Source: M3007 sp046316495 (GTDB lineage Bacteria > Bacteroidota > Bacteroidia > Chitinophagales > Saprospiraceae). From it: a stretch of DNA of 64,000 bases. Location: the NCBI GenBank assembly GCA_046316495.1, contig JBKDAM010000160.1, positions 12,826 to 76,825 of the forward strand. The letters are read 5' to 3'. The notes beneath the pieces are model-generated. The model searched no databases, was not told where the DNA came from, and saw only the letters and a list, made by a program, of their open reading frames with translations. The position numbers and the translations under genes are program-made. This document shows, in pieces, positions 18,176-26,855 of the stretch (positions within the stretch are counted from its first letter, which is position 1; each line of letters opens with the position of its first letter).

Positions 18176-18183
18176 CAAAGGTA
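18176..18183 (-). promoter_or_regulatory. -7 promoter element for the DUF58 gene
   Basis: TACCTTTG on the minus strand, 30 nt before the TTG start. No TTG sits at the 19-nt position. Confidence 0.45.
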
Positions 18184-18283
18184 TGTAATAAACCATCCAA
18201 CAGATCTGTTTATTATTTCAGCGACCCAAATAACCTAAAAAATCCGCAGATCTGGCAAAGGGATTTTTCATAGAATGCACCAT

Positions 18284-19942
18284 TTATTTCCCCCAATAAA
18301 AAGACCCTCCACTAGAAATGGCTACTCGATAAATACCGTGTGGCAAGGTAGCCAATCCCGGAATCTCGATAACCTGCACTTGATCACCGCTGACCCAGGC
18401 ATAGCTTTGTAAACAGATCCTACCCAACCAATCTTTGATCAAGACACTTCCAGATTGAAGCGGGTATTGGGACTCTGTCAGTATCACCAGCTGATCTTGG
18501 TCATTTTGATAACCATACCAACGATCTTTTCCAACTACATGGATTCCTTTGAGCTGGAGCCATGCTTTTGCCAAATTTGGAGTGCCATAACCAGAATGCA
18601 AACCTGGTTCATGGTAGTGGTCGGCGGTTTCAAAAAGAGCATTTAACAAGTGAGAAGCAGGCACTTCTGGGAAAGCACTCCAAAGGGAAGCGATGCCTCC
18701 AGCGAGGATTGGGGAAGCGATCGAGGTGCCCGCTGAGACCGTGAGTTCCTCCCCCACCGTTCCGGCTGTTACTACATTCATACCTGGCGCCGTAAGGTCT
18801 GGCTTAACTCGTCCATCTGCAGTAGGACCCCATGAGCTAAACGGTGCCATTTCCCCCGATTGACTGTCGGTGGCACCGACAGCAACAATCCCAGGAACAT
18901 CTGCAGGAACTCCAAGGTATCTCCAGGGTTCCTCCCCTGAGTTACCGGCACTGTTGCAAATAATCATCCCTTTTCGGGCAGCGATGGATGCACCTCGGGA
19001 CGCGATGGTGGTTTTACCATCTAATTCTTCATAACGATGGTTTAATAAAGTATCGTTGAAGGTAGTGTACCCCAAGGAAGCATTAATCAGATCCACTCCA
19101 ATACTATCGGCCCATTCAGCGCCCAAGATCCAGTTGACCTCCTCGATAGGAAATTCCCCACCGGTATCCTCGGTTTTAATCAGGAAATAGGTAGCATCTG
19201 GGGCGGTCCCTACAAAATACCCGGGCGAATTGGAAGCCATCACCGATAAAACTGCCGTTCCATGATGCGCACTCTCAAAAACGGCCTGATCCCGCTCCAC
19301 TAAATCGGGCCCGGGCCAGAGGCGCTGTTGCAGAGCAACACTATCAAAAAAAGGCATGGTATCCACGTTCGTAAATCCACCATCCATGACTGCGATCCAA
19401 ATACCCCTTCCGCGAGCTCCCACCGCCTGCAAGAATGGCACCTGCAACGCTGCACCGTTGATTAGCCCGTAGCCCATCGGCCCAAACTGGGCTTCAGCTG
19501 AGCGGTTTTCGGGAAAGACAGTCCGCACTTTTGCAGGTCGGTTAGGTGGGTTTTTAATTCGAATGTGCCGCCCCAGGTAATGCACTTGATGTACATAAGG
19601 CAGCTCCAAGGCGCTCTTGATGACCACAGAATCGGCAATAACAGCCGCTGCATTCATCCAGCGAGACGACCCATGAATATCCAGTCCTAGTCGCCGAAGC
19701 CCTTCCAAATAAGCAGGGGCCACCGGAAGATCTTCCGCTAAAACCGGCACACCCTGTTTTGCGCGCCGTTCAAGTGAGCGGGCAGATAGAAACTCTTGTG
19801 GTCGACTCAATGAATAGGGGGTTTCTGTTTTATCCTTGAATTCAATCCACCATTTCCCGAGCCAGGGAGTTTGGGCAGAAACAGCAGTGGCGGAGAAACA
19901 AATCACCGCCACTGCTCTGTATATCTTAAAAAATAACCGCAC
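18284..19942 (-). CDS. Secreted S8 (subtilisin) serine protease with probable T9SS tail
   Basis: 552 residues. A signal peptide (about 1-23, ending VSAQ) precedes a propeptide-like region and an S8 catalytic domain with Asp187 (AVMDGG), His227 (HHGTA), the oxyanion Asn334 (NSAGNSG) and Ser407 (GTSIASP). The last 70 or so residues form a beta-rich tail (VLIKDWLGR...LPHGIYRVAISSGGSFYWGK) like a type A T9SS sorting domain, so the mature enzyme is probably exported and anchored or released at the cell surface. The start codon is GTG at 19942. It lies 13 bp after terC on the same strand and is probably co-transcribed. All catalytic residues are intact. Confidence 0.9.
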   Translation of the reverse strand: MRLFFKIYRAVAVICFSATAVSAQTPWLGKWWIEFKDKTETPYSLSRPQEFLSARSLERRAKQGVPVLAEDLPVAPAYLEGLRRLGLDIHGSSRWMNAAAVIADSVVIKSALELPYVHQVHYLGRHIRIKNPPNRPAKVRTVFPENRSAEAQFGPMGYGLINGAALQVPFLQAVGARGRGIWIAVMDGGFTNVDTMPFFDSVALQQRLWPGPDLVERDQAVFESAHHGTAVLSVMASNSPGYFVGTAPDATYFLIKTEDTGGEFPIEEVNWILGAEWADSIGVDLINASLGYTTFNDTLLNHRYEELDGKTTIASRGASIAARKGMIICNSAGNSGEEPWRYLGVPADVPGIVAVGATDSQSGEMAPFSSWGPTADGRVKPDLTAPGMNVVTAGTVGEELTVSAGTSIASPILAGGIASLWSAFPEVPASHLLNALFETADHYHEPGLHSGYGTPNLAKAWLQLKGIHVVGKDRWYGYQNDQDQLVILTESQYPLQSGSVLIKDWLGRICLQSYAWVSGDQVQVIEIPGLATLPHGIYRVAISSGGSFYWGK

Positions 19943-19955
19943 TTTTTAGAACAAC

Positions 19956-20789
19956 TTATTGATCAAGGATATCCTCACCCAATACCCCTTGTTTTTTGGC
20001 TGTTTCACCATATCCATGCAACTGAACAGGCTTGCGCTTCTTCGACATTCCGATATTTAAAAATTCAACGAACAAGGAGAAGAAAATAGCAAAGTAAAGG
20101 TACCCCTTGGGCACGGAACCCTCAATGAAGTGTCCTAAATGGGCCGCCTCAGCAATCAAGGAGAAACCAATCAAAATTAAGAATGCCAAACCCAACATTT
20201 GAACCGTTGGATGGTCGTTCACAAATTTACTTACGGGACCCGAGAAGATCATCATTACCAAAACAGAAACCACTACTGCGGCAATCATAATCATCAAGTT
20301 ATCGGCAATGCCCACAGCCGTCAAAATGGAGTCAAACGAAAAGACCAGATTGATCAAGGTAATCTGAATAATGGCATTGCTAAGCGCATCTCTCCCAGAA
20401 CCCACTTTTGGATTCGTATCCTCTTCTACCCCTTCCAATTTATGGTGGATTTCTTTAGTAGCCTTGTACAACAAGAAGATACCCCCTAGCAAAAGAATGA
20501 TTCCCTGACCAGTCAGACCACCATGAATACCCGGAAGATCAATGTTGATCAACGGTTCCTTCATGCTGATGATCCAAGAGATACCAAAGAGTAATACAAT
20601 ACGAAGGACCATGGCCAATACCAAACCAATGTTGCGGGCCTTTGGCTGGTCTTCCGCTGGCAGCTTGGAAGAAATGATGGATAGAAAAATAATGTTGTCG
20701 ACTCCCAATACAATTTCAAGGAAGGTGAGGGTTAGTAGACTAACCCAGGTATCAGCCGACGCCAGATCGGGCATTGAATAAAGTAACAT
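19956..20789 (-). CDS. TerC-family integral membrane protein
   Basis: 277 residues and seven or so hydrophobic helices. The family hallmark is LEIVLGVDNIIFLSIIS near the N terminus and NLVFSFDSILTAVGI in the middle, both with conserved Asp in the membrane. TerC relatives are linked to metal-ion (manganese) export to loading of exported proteins and, in some bacteria, tellurite resistance. No other tellurium-resistance genes are present, so a metal-handling role is the better guess. It is followed closely by the S8 protease gene, perhaps because both concern exported proteins; that link is inference. Confidence 0.9.
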   Translation of the reverse strand: MLLYSMPDLASADTWVSLLTLTFLEIVLGVDNIIFLSIISSKLPAEDQPKARNIGLVLAMVLRIVLLFGISWIISMKEPLINIDLPGIHGGLTGQGIILLLGGIFLLYKATKEIHHKLEGVEEDTNPKVGSGRDALSNAIIQITLINLVFSFDSILTAVGIADNLMIMIAAVVVSVLVMMIFSGPVSKFVNDHPTVQMLGLAFLILIGFSLIAEAAHLGHFIEGSVPKGYLYFAIFFSLFVEFLNIGMSKKRKPVQLHGYGETAKKQGVLGEDILDQ

Positions 20790-20952
20790 AGCAGGTTAAA
20801 TGTTTATAAACCAGCAGCAAATGCTGTTTTGAAGGTGCATAGGTACGGACTTTTTCGCTTTTCCAAGATAGGACCTCCGATCTACGCCTTGAAAAAAACG
20901 ATGTACGAAGAAAATTATTCGGCGGAAGTGCCGTGTAATTTCTCGTCGGTAT

Positions 20953-20960
20953 TACCTTTG
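20953..20960 (+). promoter_or_regulatory. -7 promoter element for the small membrane protein gene
   Basis: TACCTTTG, 30 nt before the ATG at 20991. It decides the short start over a longer in-frame ORF beginning at 20829. Confidence 0.5.
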
Positions 20961-20990
20961 CAGTACTTGAATTTTAAACTACCAATTCTT

Positions 20991-21158
20991 ATGTCAAATC
21001 ATAACGAGGAGTATACTCCAAATAAAAAGCGCGATTGGGCGATTTTCGTCGTATCTACAGTAGTAATGGTGGGCATTCTTTTCTGGAAGCCTGAATGGAT
21101 TTGGGTAACTTTCCCATTCCAATTCACTGCCTTGGCAGGAGCAATGGGACGTCTGTAA
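20991..21158 (+). CDS. Small membrane protein, 55 residues
   Basis: A 55-residue protein beginning MSNHNEEYTPNKKRDW: a polar, positively charged N terminus followed by one or two membrane segments (AIFVVSTVVMVGILFW, then WIWVTFPFQFTALAGAMG). The longer open frame from 20829 is rejected because a TACCTTTG promoter element lies at 20953-20960 within it. A strong terminator follows 100 nt after the stop, so promoter, ORF and terminator make a neat unit. I do not recognise the family. It could be a small component of a membrane complex; the neighbouring cytochrome c operon converges on it and gives no direct hint. Confidence 0.6.
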   Translation: MSNHNEEYTPNKKRDWAIFVVSTVVMVGILFWKPEWIWVTFPFQFTALAGAMGRL

Positions 21159-21257
21159 TTGCTATTGCGGTGCCAGGAGTTTAAAATCAGTGCTTTTTAT
21201 CTCATTGTTTTTTCTCAAGGCTGCTCATGTCTAATTCGCAGGCATTTTAGAATGCTA

Positions 21258-21316
21258 TCGTAAAAAAGGAGCGGGTTTAGAAGTTCAAACTTCCAAACCC
21301 GCTCCTTTTTTACGAT
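21258..21316. terminator. Bidirectional intrinsic terminator
   Basis: A long near-perfect inverted repeat: ATCGTAAAAAAGGAGCGGG on one arm and its complement on the other, with an A-run before and a T-run after. It serves the small plus-strand gene and the ccmE-ccmF operon arriving on the minus strand. Confidence 0.92.
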
Positions 21317-21332
21317 AAAACAAGTTATTCGA

Positions 21333-24131
21333 CTATCCCTGCCTCCATCTCCTCCAGAAACCGAGTGCTAAACCAAAGAGCATCAATAAAGATCCAGCCC
21401 ACACAAAGTTAATGCCTGGAAAAATGATAGCCTCTAACACTATATAATCCGACCTGCCTGCATTTTCAGCGATTTCAACCGGAATACCAGCGTCCTGCGG
21501 ATTACTTTTGGCTGCCCGAATGGTGAAAAGACCCGTCTCCGGATCCACACTTTGAAACACAAAATGCAAACCAAGGTCCATTAGTTCAGACTTTAAGCTC
21601 AACGGCTGATTGCCTCTGATGAGAAAGACGGGCGCTACTTGGTAACTTGCTTCGTTACCAAGCACTTCCAACTCTGCCGCAACGGCAATATCCCCTTGTT
21701 GAGGCACATAGTTGGGGTGTTTAATTTCCCGGTTCACGTTGACAAGCTTCACCTCATAGCCTTGGAATGAAAAAGAAGCGCCCTGTTTGACTTGGAAGGT
21801 CTGATATTGCAGCTCCTCTTCCATTTTTAATGCCTTTTCAAGTCCCTTCTCTGTAAGCTTTGCCTTGATTTCCAACTGTGGAGCGGAGTAAGCCAATGCA
21901 AATGCACCTTCTCCAGGACGCAGGTACATCATTGGATTCAAATCATAACCGGTACGGTCTTCCAACGAGTACGCCTTCATTTTCAGACCAAATGCCAGGT
22001 CACCCGGCTGCTTTTTATACTCAGGATGTACAGGATCTTTAGTCAAGCCTTGTACTACGATGTAATGTTCTTTAGTAAACAGGGTATCCCCCGCCACTGC
22101 ATCGTACAGCTGATACTTTAGGCTATCTTCTTGTTGCTGCGCATACTCAGGATCTAGTTCCGCTTTAGGCAAGGACGAGACGTGCGTAAAAATATCATAA
22201 TTCCAATAATGCTTGGTAGAGGGATTGGAGGCTACTACCTTAGTGAAGGGACGATCGTACATGACATTGGGATACAGTACAAATTCCTCTCCCGTTGGGT
22301 TTCCCGCCTCATCTCTTTTTTTGAACTGAACGGTAAACGTACGTGTCTGACGCTCAATCGTATCCTGCACATAAGTAGCTTCAAAATTGCGCTTAATCGG
22401 CATAGGAGCCTCCCTAATTAAAAGGACATTGCGGTTCAAATCCTCGTTATCCATCCCCTCAATCAAACCTTCCATCGCAAAATTATTGGAAGAGATCCAC
22501 TCCTTATTCAAGCCGGAGGACATTACCCCCAGGATCAAGATACCAAAACCAAGGTGAGAGACTGCTGAAGCTGCCATTTTCAGATTGCCCTTGGCAAAGG
22601 AAATCAGGTAATCGGCATTAGAACTTAAGGTAAACATGGCGGTGAATAACAGGGCTGCCAAACGCCAATCGCTCACCTTGATCCAAGAAGCATGGAAAAA
22701 AGTAAGAATTGTGGCTAGCACCAAGGCAATTCCTAAATGTAAACCAAAATTTTTAACCCAAACAGACCAATTACGCTCACTATATCGAAGCCATTGAGCA
22801 ACTCCAGACAAAACACCAATAAATACCGCAATCCACATTTGGTAGCGGTTATGGTGTTCCACTGGATCCTTTAAGGCAGCTCCTACATAATCCTCTTTGA
22901 AAAGTTGAACCAACTTATTCCAAACAGGCAGTGAAGTCGCCCCGGTCAGAAGGACCGCTGAAAACAACAACACCAATGAGCCCATAAACATCCAAAACTC
23001 ACGGGAGGCAAATTTCTCTTCTTCTTGAATGCTAGGAATTCCCTTGGCACGCGCTCCAAACAAGAGAAGGGAAAGTAGAGAGAATGCACCGATGAACAGG
23101 ATCAGTTGAAATCCTAGGCCCATTTCCGTAAACGCGTGCGCCGAAGTATCCCCCAGAATACCGCTTCGAGTCAGGTACGTGGAATACAAAATTAGAATAA
23201 ATGAGACCAGGTAAAAACCATAAGTGCTTCGAATGGAATACCCAGTGGAACGGGCAACTAAGTTGGTGTGAATTCCAGCTACCAAGGTAAGCCATGGCAC
23301 TAATGAAGTATTTTCAACGGGGTCCCAAGCCCAGTAACCGCCGAAGGACAACGCCTCATAAGCCCAAACGCCTCCCATAAGAATCCCCAAACCCAAAATA
23401 GCACCAGAGAACAAGGCCCAGTTCAAGGCTGGTTTTAACCATTCCTTATGCTCCTTTTTCCATAAACCGGCGATAGCAAAGGCAAAGGGAACAATAGTAC
23501 TGGCAAAACCCAAAAACAAGGTAGGGGGGTGAATCGTCATCCAATAATTCTGCAAAAGAGGATTCAAACCATTCCCTTTAACCTTCTCCAAATAATCAGC
23601 TTGCGCAAAAATAGGCGCATCCATCACGTCCCGCAAAAGATCAAATGGACTGGCACCCAATCTAAAATCACCAAAATAGAGTCCCAAAATCATGGAAGCA
23701 ATGATGGCCTCGGCGAGGGCAATAACCGCCATTACAGCAGATTCCCATTTTCCTGATTTCAGAATCAAAACCATCCCCAAGACAATGTGCCAAAAACTCC
23801 AGAGCAAAAAGCTACCTTGTTGCTCCTTCCAAAAAGCGGAAAAAACATACTTGAATGGGAGGTCATCCGAAACATTTGCCCAAGCATATTGGTATTCGTA
23901 CAACTTTCCAGTCAAGATATAAAACAAGGCAATAATTACCCCAAACGTGCTAAGTCCATGAAACAAAAAACCGTAACGCCCTAAACGGAGCCAGCCTGGA
24001 TAACCTGCATCGGCCTCCTTCTTGGTAGCCATGAAGTAGGAAAATGCAGAAAAAAGGGCCGCCACGAAGGAGAGCACCACGAAAAAATGGCCAATCTGGC
24101 CTGGAAGCAACTGTTCACCTATATATTCCAT
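21333..24131 (-). CDS. ccmF: Cytochrome c maturation haem lyase, CcmF/CcsA family
   Basis: 932 residues, larger than proteobacterial CcmF (about 650) but usual for Bacteroidota. It has about 14 membrane helices and the tryptophan-rich WWD haem-binding motif GGYWAWDPVENTSLVPW (264-280), flanked by conserved His-containing segments (MTIHPPTLFLGF near 198-209, IHTNLV after the motif). A large periplasmic domain (about 560-900) precedes the last helix. CcmF attaches haem handed over by CcmE to CxxCH apocytochromes. The gene starts 8 bp after ccmE ends, so they form one operon. CcmA-D are not present here and are expected elsewhere. The cytochrome-domain proteins at 8.7-13.2 kb are plausible substrates. 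Confidence 0.93.
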   Translation of the reverse strand: MEYIGEQLLPGQIGHFFVVLSFVAALFSAFSYFMATKKEADAGYPGWLRLGRYGFLFHGLSTFGVIIALFYILTGKLYEYQYAWANVSDDLPFKYVFSAFWKEQQGSFLLWSFWHIVLGMVLILKSGKWESAVMAVIALAEAIIASMILGLYFGDFRLGASPFDLLRDVMDAPIFAQADYLEKVKGNGLNPLLQNYWMTIHPPTLFLGFASTIVPFAFAIAGLWKKEHKEWLKPALNWALFSGAILGLGILMGGVWAYEALSFGGYWAWDPVENTSLVPWLTLVAGIHTNLVARSTGYSIRSTYGFYLVSFILILYSTYLTRSGILGDTSAHAFTEMGLGFQLILFIGAFSLLSLLLFGARAKGIPSIQEEEKFASREFWMFMGSLVLLFSAVLLTGATSLPVWNKLVQLFKEDYVGAALKDPVEHHNRYQMWIAVFIGVLSGVAQWLRYSERNWSVWVKNFGLHLGIALVLATILTFFHASWIKVSDWRLAALLFTAMFTLSSNADYLISFAKGNLKMAASAVSHLGFGILILGVMSSGLNKEWISSNNFAMEGLIEGMDNEDLNRNVLLIREAPMPIKRNFEATYVQDTIERQTRTFTVQFKKRDEAGNPTGEEFVLYPNVMYDRPFTKVVASNPSTKHYWNYDIFTHVSSLPKAELDPEYAQQQEDSLKYQLYDAVAGDTLFTKEHYIVVQGLTKDPVHPEYKKQPGDLAFGLKMKAYSLEDRTGYDLNPMMYLRPGEGAFALAYSAPQLEIKAKLTEKGLEKALKMEEELQYQTFQVKQGASFSFQGYEVKLVNVNREIKHPNYVPQQGDIAVAAELEVLGNEASYQVAPVFLIRGNQPLSLKSELMDLGLHFVFQSVDPETGLFTIRAAKSNPQDAGIPVEIAENAGRSDYIVLEAIIFPGINFVWAGSLLMLFGLALGFWRRWRQG

Positions 24132-24139
24132 GTTCGATA

Positions 24140-24535
24140 TTATCCTTGTTCCGATCGGATGTAAACCTCTTGATCCTGGTATTTAGACGGACATTTTAGT
24201 AGCATGTCACTGGCCTCAAAAATTTCACCATTCATTTCCCCCGTTAAGACAATTTGTTCAGAGCGCTCAAAATCCTGTGGTTTGGCAGAGCGCAAAACTA
24301 CTTTCCGAACAGACCCAGCGTCGTCTTTTAATTGAAACGCCAGGTAGTTGGGATCTTTTTCCGGATTATATTCAATAGGAGCCTCCTTAACCAGTTGTCC
24401 AACGAGCTTAACTTTATCACCACTTTCAGTAGCCTGGTCAAAATTGGCATAGGTGGTAACATCCGAACTGGCGGAAACCAGGGTTGCGATAGCCACTGCG
24501 ATAACAGCAATGGCAATGAGATGTGATTTTTTCAT
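24140..24535 (-). CDS. ccmE: Cytochrome c maturation haem chaperone CcmE, Cys variant
   Basis: 131 residues from the ATG at 24535: one N-terminal membrane anchor (about 5-22) and an OB-fold domain (KVKLVGQLV, YLAFQLKDD, IVLTGEMNG). CcmE binds haem covalently in the periplasm and passes it to CcmF. The attachment motif, normally H-x3-Y, here reads KCPSKY: Cys115 and Tyr119. A C-x3-Y form is known from archaea and some sulfate reducers. The C terminus ends shortly after it. An extension to 24685 is rejected because the membrane anchor defines the start and a TAAATTTG element lies at 24568-24575. It is co-transcribed with ccmF. Confidence 0.88.
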   Translation of the reverse strand: MKKSHLIAIAVIAVAIATLVSASSDVTTYANFDQATESGDKVKLVGQLVKEAPIEYNPEKDPNYLAFQLKDDAGSVRKVVLRSAKPQDFERSEQIVLTGEMNGEIFEASDMLLKCPSKYQDQEVYIRSEQG

Positions 24536-24567
24536 AACACAGTCTTTAGTTGGAATAAATTCCGATG

Positions 24568-24575
24568 CAAATTTA
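24568..24575 (-). promoter_or_regulatory. -7 promoter element for the ccmE-ccmF operon
   Basis: TAAATTTG on the minus strand, 32 nt before the ccmE ATG. A TTG is present 16 nt further upstream, shorter than the ideal 19. Confidence 0.45.
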
Positions 24576-24686
24576 GTTCCTATAACGCAAGCAATTACAA
24601 AAAGATGCGTCATTTGTAGTTCATCTTCCTTCTTTTCAATGAAAAGCACTACTTTTCGCACTTTATTCTGAACCAAGCTTTTCACT

Positions 24687-26390
24687 ATGTCCTTTTTTAA
24701 TAATCTTTTTCGGAAAAAGAATATTCCCGACGCAATTGCGGCTGCTCAAAATGAAGATATTCATGGAGGAGGCCTGCAAAAAAACCTGCGATTTTGGGAC
24801 TTAACGGCACTAGGAATTGCGGCCATTATCGGAGCAGGCATTTTTAGCACCATTGGCTCTGCCAGTTATAATGGAGGACCCGGAGTAGTCTTTTTATTTA
24901 TGTTTACCGCACTTGCCTGTGGCTTTGCGGCCTTCGCGTATGCAGAATTTGCCTCCCTGTTGCCTGTCTCGGGCAGTGCATACACCTACTCTTACGTGGC
25001 ATTTGGTGAGTTAATTGCATGGATCATCGGATGGGCACTGATTATGGAGTACGCGGTTGGGAATATCACTGTCGCCGTTTCTTGGTCAGGCTATTTCACC
25101 GGTCTGATGCAAAGCCTTGGCTGGGAAATCCCCGCCTGGGCTCATATTGACTATGTCTCTGCTCAAAAAGGATTTGAGGAGGCCAGCAGTCTACTGTCGA
25201 ATGGTTCCACCCTTGAAATGCTAACCCAAGCACAAAAAGAGGCTTACCTCGCTTGGTCACAAGCCCCTCTGTTGGGCAGCTTTCCTGTTATATTAGACAT
25301 TCCTGCGATCATAATGTCTATTTTAATCTCTATTTTAGTGTATGTGGGGATTAAAGAGTCTAAAACGGCGAGTAATATTATGGTAATTCTCAAGATTGCC
25401 GTTGTAATCATGGTCATTGTGGTGGGGGCCTTTTATGTTGATGTAAATAACTGGCATCCATTCATACCCAATGGTTTCGGTGGCGTTATGGCAGGGGTTT
25501 CCTCTGTGTTCTTTGCCTATATTGGTTTCGACGCCCTCTCCACCACCGCAGAAGAATGTAAAGATCCCCAACGGGATCTACCCAGAGCGATGGTGTACTC
25601 CATTGTCATCTGTACTGTTTTATACATTATTATTGCCTTGGTGCTGACCGGGATGGTTAGTTATAAAGAACTCGATGTCACGGATCCGTTGGCATTTGTA
25701 TTTAGTAAATTACACCTAGACTGGTTATCCGGGGTCATTGCTGTAAGCGCGGTGGTAGCCATGGCGGGTGTTTTCTTGGTCTTTCAACTGGGTCAGCCCC
25801 GTATTTGGATGACTATGAGCCGGGACGGACTACTTCCGCCACAATTTGCTAAAATTCATCCAAAATACAAAACACCTGCTTTTTCAACTGTAGTCACGGC
25901 TTTTTTTGTAATTGTCCCGATGCTCTTCATTCCAAGTGATACCGTATTGGACCTCTGCAGTATGGGCACCTTGTTTGCTTTTGTTTTAGTGAGTGGCGGG
26001 GTTTTAAAAATGCAGGTAACCCCCAATGCACCCAGGGGAAAGTTCAGAACACCGTATCTGAATGGAAAGTGGATTTTCCCGATTATCTTGTCGGCTGCGG
26101 TACTTCTTATCCAGCAGTATTCACCTGAAACTATCCAGCTGTGGTTAGGAAAAGATGGAAGCTTACTTGATCAAGCCCCTATTTTGCTCTTTTGGGTTAC
26201 CAGCCTTGTGTTAGCTGTCCTGGCATTTAAACACAACCTCTCCCTCATCCCACTGCTAGGTTTGGTATTTTGCCTGTATATGATGGCGCAGATTCCTGCC
26301 TCCAGTTGGTTCTGGTTTCTAGTCTGGCTATTAGCTGGATTAGTCATTTATTTTGGATACAGTTATCGACATAGTAAACTTTCATCCTAG
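24687..26390 (+). CDS. APC-superfamily amino acid permease (cationic amino acid transporter-like)
   Basis: 567 residues with about 13 to 14 hydrophobic helices. The first helix has the APC signature TALGIAAIIGAGIFSTIG, followed by the second-helix region FAYAEFASLLPVSGSAYTYSY; FFAYIGFDALSTTAEECKDPQRDLPRA is the CAT-type cytoplasmic loop after the sixth helix. This fits proton- or gradient-driven import of amino acids; specificity cannot be read. It is divergent from ccmE across 151 bp. The next gene starts 26 bp after its stop and is probably in the same transcript. Confidence 0.9.
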   Translation: MSFFNNLFRKKNIPDAIAAAQNEDIHGGGLQKNLRFWDLTALGIAAIIGAGIFSTIGSASYNGGPGVVFLFMFTALACGFAAFAYAEFASLLPVSGSAYTYSYVAFGELIAWIIGWALIMEYAVGNITVAVSWSGYFTGLMQSLGWEIPAWAHIDYVSAQKGFEEASSLLSNGSTLEMLTQAQKEAYLAWSQAPLLGSFPVILDIPAIIMSILISILVYVGIKESKTASNIMVILKIAVVIMVIVVGAFYVDVNNWHPFIPNGFGGVMAGVSSVFFAYIGFDALSTTAEECKDPQRDLPRAMVYSIVICTVLYIIIALVLTGMVSYKELDVTDPLAFVFSKLHLDWLSGVIAVSAVVAMAGVFLVFQLGQPRIWMTMSRDGLLPPQFAKIHPKYKTPAFSTVVTAFFVIVPMLFIPSDTVLDLCSMGTLFAFVLVSGGVLKMQVTPNAPRGKFRTPYLNGKWIFPIILSAAVLLIQQYSPETIQLWLGKDGSLLDQAPILLFWVTSLVLAVLAFKHNLSLIPLLGLVFCLYMMAQIPASSWFWFLVWLLAGLVIYFGYSYRHSKLSS

Positions 26391-26416
26391 TTATAAACAA
26401 TTAAAAAAGTACACCT

Positions 26417-26770
26417 ATGGACAATCTATTGAACAAATTGAAGGAAGAAGCTTTGGATAAAGCATCAGAAATGAGTGAAAAACTCGACCAACTGAAGGAT
26501 GCAGCAGCCGCTAAGCTGGCAGAACTCCAGGAGGAAGCCATGGAGGCAAAAGCGGAGTTAGCAGAGGAAATTGCGGAGAAAAAGGCTGAGCTGGAAGCGG
26601 CAAAAGCAAATATCGCAGCACATGAAGGGGGTGCAATGGGTTATTTGAGCGATAAAGCCAACGAGCTCCTCGCAGAGGCAAAAGAAGAAGTGAACGAGAT
26701 GAAGGAAGAGGCAAAAGAGTTTTGGGACAAAGCCCGTGAATTCGGCCAAGACAAACAGGAAAAAGATTAA
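26417..26770 (+). CDS. Small highly charged helical protein
   Basis: 117 residues made almost entirely of Ala, Glu, Lys, Leu and Asp. Two long amphipathic helices (about 3-67 and 75-115) are separated by a Gly-containing break, HEGGAMGYL. There is no signal peptide and no membrane segment. The heptad-like pattern suggests a coiled coil or apolipoprotein/LEA-like stress protein; this is composition-based only. It follows the amino acid permease by 26 bp and shares its terminator, so co-transcription is likely, but a functional link is unproven. Confidence 0.75.
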   Translation: MDNLLNKLKEEALDKASEMSEKLDQLKDAAAAKLAELQEEAMEAKAELAEEIAEKKAELEAAKANIAAHEGGAMGYLSDKANELLAEAKEEVNEMKEEAKEFWDKAREFGQDKQEKD

Positions 26771-26791
26771 GCTAATTTTTTTCCTAAAAAT

Positions 26792-26838
26792 AAAAAGCCC
26801 TGACAAAAAGGAATTTCCTCCCTGTCAGGGCTTTTTTT
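26792..26838. terminator. Bidirectional intrinsic terminator
   Basis: AAAAAGCCCTGACA pairs with TGTCAGGGCTTTTT, with an A-run and T-run on the two sides. It serves the permease operon on the plus strand and the large metalloprotease gene on the minus strand. Confidence 0.93.
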
Positions 26839-26855
26839 AGGCCAAAATCTATCAA

